Assembly: GCA_004335635.1 (NCBI GenBank)
Contig: QAXH01000446.1
Location: forward strand, 1-23,202
Source of the DNA: Chloromonas sp. AAM2
Lineage: Eukaryota > Chlorophyta > Chlorophyceae > Chlamydomonadales > Chlamydomonadaceae
Direction: 5' to 3'
Length of the DNA stretch: 23,202 nucleotides
Part shown: in pieces, positions 19,601 through 23,202 of the stretch
How the letters are laid out: each line of letters opens with the position of its first letter
How positions within the stretch are numbered: the stretch's first letter is position 1
Program-made: the position numbers and the translations under genes
The notes under the pieces: generated by a model
Databases searched by the model: none
Told to the model about the DNA's origin: nothing
What the model saw: the letters and a program-made list of their open reading frames with translations, nothing else

Positions 19601-22157
19601 GGTAAGCTACGAAAAAGTTTGATGTGATAAACAACATCATCACATGCGTGTGCACAGTGTGTGACAGCTTGCAGTGCAGAGAACCAACAATCTCAGACGC
19701 TCAGCAGCCAGCACATCGTTCCTTCAAGCAAAGGACGGGCAATATAAACAGAACGACGATGGTGTGACAGCCAATGGACACACAATAGCATGTATCTGAC
19801 AAGGCAGCCGCACCGTCTGTGGTTTGTGCTCGCACCAAGCCACGCCCAACTACATGTTGGGCTCACCTTCACCTCACCTGTGTGCCCCCCTTGCCTCTCA
19901 GCACCTTGGCCGCCCGGTCACCGCTCCAACCCGCAGTGTCCTCACCATTGATGCTCAGTACCTGCACAGACATGTGAAATGGACATGATCAAGAGCAGCT
20001 GGAGCAGGCTGCCCGTACGACTTCACTGCAATAATGGCCATTCCCACACAAGCCTCGTAGTCATAACCACATTTGATAACAGCAAGCCTGCATCTGTCGC
20101 TCCCTGGCCCTGTGCATGATTCTGCCGGCCAGCCGGCACCGGCTGACCGCATGTAGGTGCCTGACAGGCCCACACCCCAGCCCGAGCCTGTCTTGCGATC
20201 CTCTGCATGTGTCTTGCATGCGGACCACCTGCGTGCATGACCCATGTGTTATCTGACCCCTCTCACCTCGTCCCCTGGCAGGATGCCTGCCCTGTCCGCC
20301 GGCCCGCCCTTGATGGGTGCCAACACACGCAGGTGACCTGTGCCTGTCAGCTCGTTGGCGATGAGCAGGCCTATGCCCTGCAGCTCGCCGTCAGCGCTCA
20401 CACGGAACGCCTGGTACTCCCTGTGCATGTGCATGGACGGTTGACAGCGCTGGTAACACCACAGGCAGGGAGTTGCCTTGGTAGCGGACTGGTGAGATGT
20501 AACATGGCGTAGCGGTTTGACGGATCACCATCACAATTGCCAATCGCCACATTGGCCGGTGACACTGAAGGCTGGACCTCGGGGTAATAGTCGTGTTGTC
20601 CTAGGCCTGAAATTCCAGGTTGTGCATTGGAGTGGGCAGCACAGGCAGACGGGCAAAGAAGTTGGAAGCAGGTGGCCTGCTCGGACAACTATAGGAGGCA
20701 TCAGTCCCTGCCACATTGATTGTACCACACCTTTATTGATTGCACCTATTTGATTGTACCAACAGGTTTACATTTTCCTTCTGCCCTTGCCCCTGTGAGC
20801 AGTCCTCCCCGGACTGAAGGCCATGTAAACAACAACATGGCACACCTGCCTTGCACACCTGCATCTGCCCATTGTCCCGTCTGTGTGGCTACTACCAATT
20901 GCATGAAGCGTTTGGCCCCGTTTGCCGTGCTTTAATCCAAATCAACACAGAACCAAGGTTTTGTGTGACAACACACTTACTCTGGTGCAATGCGGCGCGT
21001 GTATGGGTCGCCGAGCGATGACAGCAGGTTGTTGATTTCGTCCCAGGCCTTGGCTGGCTCTGCATTCGACATGTAGGCCGCAATCATGTGCTCTCGCAGC
21101 TCCTCCTGCACACATGCACATCATCATCATCATCATCATCACTACATAGCATTCAAAGCATTGTTTTTGTTCTTTGGTGATGTATGGCTTTCGTTGCTGC
21201 GGGCGTTGCTACATGGCGCATATTAAGCCTGTGCGTCTTTGACTCAATGTTGTGCGTATCCTGGTAATGCCAGTACTATCTTGCTTCTTGCACGTTCAAA
21301 GAGCACCACGTGACTGGCAAGTATGGAATAGGCGGCGAGTGGGCACGGTCAGGAGCAACACCAGTGATGGACCACTCACGGGCCAGTCAAGAGCGTTGAA
21401 CTCTGGGTCAACAAAGCTTTCCCCAACAATGGTCCATGCCTCTACCATAGTCCGCTGAGCTTCAAAGATCTCAGGGTTTGGTGAAGCAGGCAGCCTGCAG
21501 GGGAGGTAGAGACAGCAAGGCACATGGTTGTAGCGCCTTGGAGAAGATAAAACCTCAGATCTAGCCACATCTTGTTCTGAGGCTTGTCCACAGCCCCAGC
21601 ATGACCTAATGTGGGCGTTGCCAGGGTCAAGCAAACTAGGGTTGTTGCGTCAGGGTTGCACAATAGGTGGCGAATTCTGAAGGCTCCAAGGACTGGCGGG
21701 GCTGTGTGCTCTGCTTGTACCGAGTCTTGCCAGTGCTCACCTGACAACCTTGGTCTCAGCGAGGGCTGGGAAAGGGCTGAGTAGCACGCTCGCGCTCATT
21801 GCCACTCCCAGAGCAAATGAGCCGGCCTTGTTAAGGCCATTATGCAGCTCTACAACCAGGGCACGTTGAGGCAAGCAATTTGTCAGAAGGCCCAGTCATA
21901 ACTGAGTTCGTGAGCGCAGTCAGCACGCGGAGTTGACCTAGAGAATGCTGACCTCGTCTGCTGCATTCGCGCGGCATGGTCATTGTCTTACCTTGGAGGA
22001 TGGTAGCTGCTGCCTGGTTTTCTTTGAGGGCAGCGCTCGCCAGCAGCCCCGGTTCCGACCTTTTGACCTGGACATGGCATGGCGCTGTCCGCAGCCTATT
22101 GCCATGCACGCAGCTTGGTGTTGCCTTCGTCGGTATCTTGGCATGCATGCTGAACAT
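16614..22157 (-). CDS. CTPA: Thylakoid-lumen carboxyl-terminal processing peptidase (S41 family)
   Basis: Thirteen exons: 22157-21992, 21849-21741, 21494-21380, 21105-20981, 20420-20267, 19961-19878, 19581-19501, 19121-18960, 18534-18421, 18038-17826, 17533-17352, 17151-17020, 16749-16614. They total 1773 nt (590 residues); all introns are GT-AG and all phases match. A basic chloroplast transit region is followed by a hydrophobic transfer segment (66-86) ending SPFPALA/ETK, an AxA lumen cleavage site. The PDZ domain spans about 173-270 (GGPADRAGILPGDEVLSING). The peptidase core runs from about 308 to 470 (GYVRLAQF, LDLRSNPGGL, SASASEI, ATYGKGRIQSVFEL, TPDGTDID). By analogy with the algal D1 protease, Ser405 and Lys431 form the dyad. 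The family trims the D1 C-terminus to allow water-oxidising cluster assembly. The AWTIVGESFVDP segment looks closer to the plant CtpA2 type than to the main D1 protease. About 120 extra residues follow the core. The start was chosen as MFSMHAK at 22157; the frame is open upstream. Confidence 0.93.
20796..20826 (-). repeat. Dispersed hairpin element, copy 3
   Basis: Reverse complement of the 15844 element: GAGCAGTCCTCCCCGGACTG, then AAGGCCATGT. The CAGTCC/GGACTG stem is kept while the loop differs. Located in the fourth intron of the peptidase gene, flanked by GTTGTT-type sequence as is the copy at 8912. Confidence 0.75.
21115..21150 (-). repeat. Possible 5'-truncated third copy of the (GAT)n retroposon-like repeat
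   Basis: The minus strand reads GCTATGTAGTGATGATG, further GAT units, then GATGTGCA. This matches the 3' end of the 8431 copy (GCCATGTAATGATG ... GATGTGCA). It lies about 10 bp outside the acceptor of peptidase exon 21105-20981. Confidence 0.5.
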
Positions 22158-23119
22158 GCTGGCCCACTGCGAAGTGAGGTAGGGTTTGTAATACGGGAGA
22201 AGTTTGAAATGTAGCGGCTGAAATGGAGGGTTGGTGGGAAGGGCAGCGTTTACAGCCTGTGGGTAGCGCGTGATTACGTTCGAGGGGACGAGAGCGTGCG
22301 CTGCGTCGGAGAGTGTGCGGTCCCAGAACCATGTGTGACTTTGGAAACGCTGGTGACCACAGACTACCACAGACTTCAGGTTGTAGCAATCGCGCAGTCG
22401 GGACAGACCCGAATTTGCCGCCTGGGCCTAGCTTAGGTCTCTGGCCTGCGTACATGCCAGAGCATGTTACTATTGGCATTTACACTGTTGTGCACGATTG
22501 TAGACTAAACTTTGTGTATGGAATGTTGTACATTGTATTTGTAGCATGCAGTTGTCGTACAGAAATCACTGAACGTTGCCAGGTGCCTTGTGGGCACTTC
22601 CACTGCCGTCTGCAAAGACAAGGTCGAATCAGTGTGGCCACCTGCATCTGTCGGCCATTGTGCGAACACATGTGCTCTCATTGGGCAAGTGAGTGGCTTG
22701 CTTGTGATCCTTGCACACGCACAGAAAGAAAACATAACCTTCTCACAAGGGCTGATGTGCTAAAGACAGTCATAAAGCCAAAGTGGGCTTAAAACCACTC
22801 GGAACGATATCTCCAGAAGGACAGTTGTGTCTTGCCATGCCAAATCGAGACCATAGAGATGCCTCTGACAATGGTAATACAACTGGAGCCTCCCCTCGCC
22901 CCGCCAAACTTGTTCCAAAAACGCAAACATAAGCCTCAATGGAGAATGCCTGGTTCTTTTAATTTGCATGAATATTGTCCACGATATATACCATGTAATC
23001 CTGGAAATGGAGGGGCTACCCCAGCCTCTCTTGCGCAAGACACAATATTCATGCCTGGTAATACATATTAAAGCCCAAAATGCCGCATAATTCCTCAGAC
23101 TACAGGCCCAGAGCAGCCT
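22158..23119. other. Intergenic region upstream of the peptidase gene
   Basis: It separates the peptidase start from the end of the next minus-strand gene and should hold the peptidase promoter and 5' UTR. A 159-codon plus-strand frame (22313-22792, Cys-rich) and a 79-codon frame (22832-23071) are open but have no motif or splice context I recognise. TGTAA on the minus strand at 22483-22479 could serve the gene to the right. Confidence 0.45.
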
Positions 23120-23202
23120 TCAACTGCGGTATGCATACCGCAAGTGGTCAAAGGGGTCCCGCAGTGTCAGCATGTGACCTCTGGCGTCGACCTGGCCATG
23201 CC
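23120..23202 (-). CDS. Last exon of an unidentified gene (5' part beyond window)
   Basis: The minus strand is open from the window edge to TGA at 23122-23120 and encodes 26 residues, ending in GHMLTLRDPFDHLRYAYRS. The composition is protein-like and the orientation matches the two upstream minus-strand genes. A CAG acceptor 11 bases from the edge could begin the exon within the window, in which case the product part starts at VDARG. The fragment is too short to name. Confidence 0.5.
   Translation of the reverse strand, partial: HGQVDARGHMLTLRDPFDHLRYAYRS

Noticed and set aside
22313..22792. 159-codon plus-strand Cys-rich ORF
   Set aside because: Open by length alone. No family resemblance and no convincing start context; left as intergenic, though a lineage-specific gene cannot be ruled out.

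Overview
This is a nuclear genome fragment from a photosynthetic green alga, most likely a chlorophycean of the Chlamydomonas/Haematococcus/Dunaliella type. The reasons are genes split into many short exons, a thylakoid-targeted processing protease, a plant-like mitochondrial cytochrome b5 reductase, a ciliary protein, TGTAA polyadenylation-type signals, and GT-rich, CATG-rich low-complexity introns. The species cannot be fixed from the sequence. No bacterial operons, rRNA, tRNA or CRISPR were seen. The long single-exon ORFs are nearly all noise or repeat shadows; the real genes appear only after joining short exons.

I rebuilt four gene models by requiring splice sites, matching intron phase and family similarity. 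(1) An eIF4B-like translation initiation factor on the minus strand runs from its start at 3096 past the left edge, with nine supported exons and a possible tenth. (2) A three-exon plus-strand gene (3395-4435) encodes a 122-residue protein resembling the ciliary doublet-microtubule inner protein CFAP141/FAP141. Its start codon lies 298 bp from that of gene 1, head to head. (3) A 14-exon minus-strand gene (12960 to 5479) encodes a 294-residue mitochondrial-type NADH-cytochrome b5 reductase, convergent with gene 2. It has a GC-AG intron and a tentative 19-nt micro-exon. (4) A 13-exon minus-strand gene (22157 to 16614) encodes a 590-residue carboxyl-terminal processing peptidase with a bipartite lumen-type presequence, PDZ domain, Ser/Lys dyad and an unusual C-terminal extension. 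The last exon of a fifth, unidentified minus-strand gene enters from the right edge (23120-23202).

The genes are functionally unrelated (translation, cilia, mitochondrial redox, thylakoid proteolysis), so this is ordinary gene neighbourhood rather than a pathway cluster. The 3.65-kb stretch 12961-16613 has no gene I can support. It does hold a 50-bp near-copy of exon 3 of the protease gene and one copy of a dispersed hairpin element. Introns carry most of the other structure: a 10-bp satellite abutting a splice acceptor, an 11-bp minisatellite, telomere-like CCTAAC tracts, an AT-rich island, and a small family of retroposon-like repeats ending in (GAT)n.
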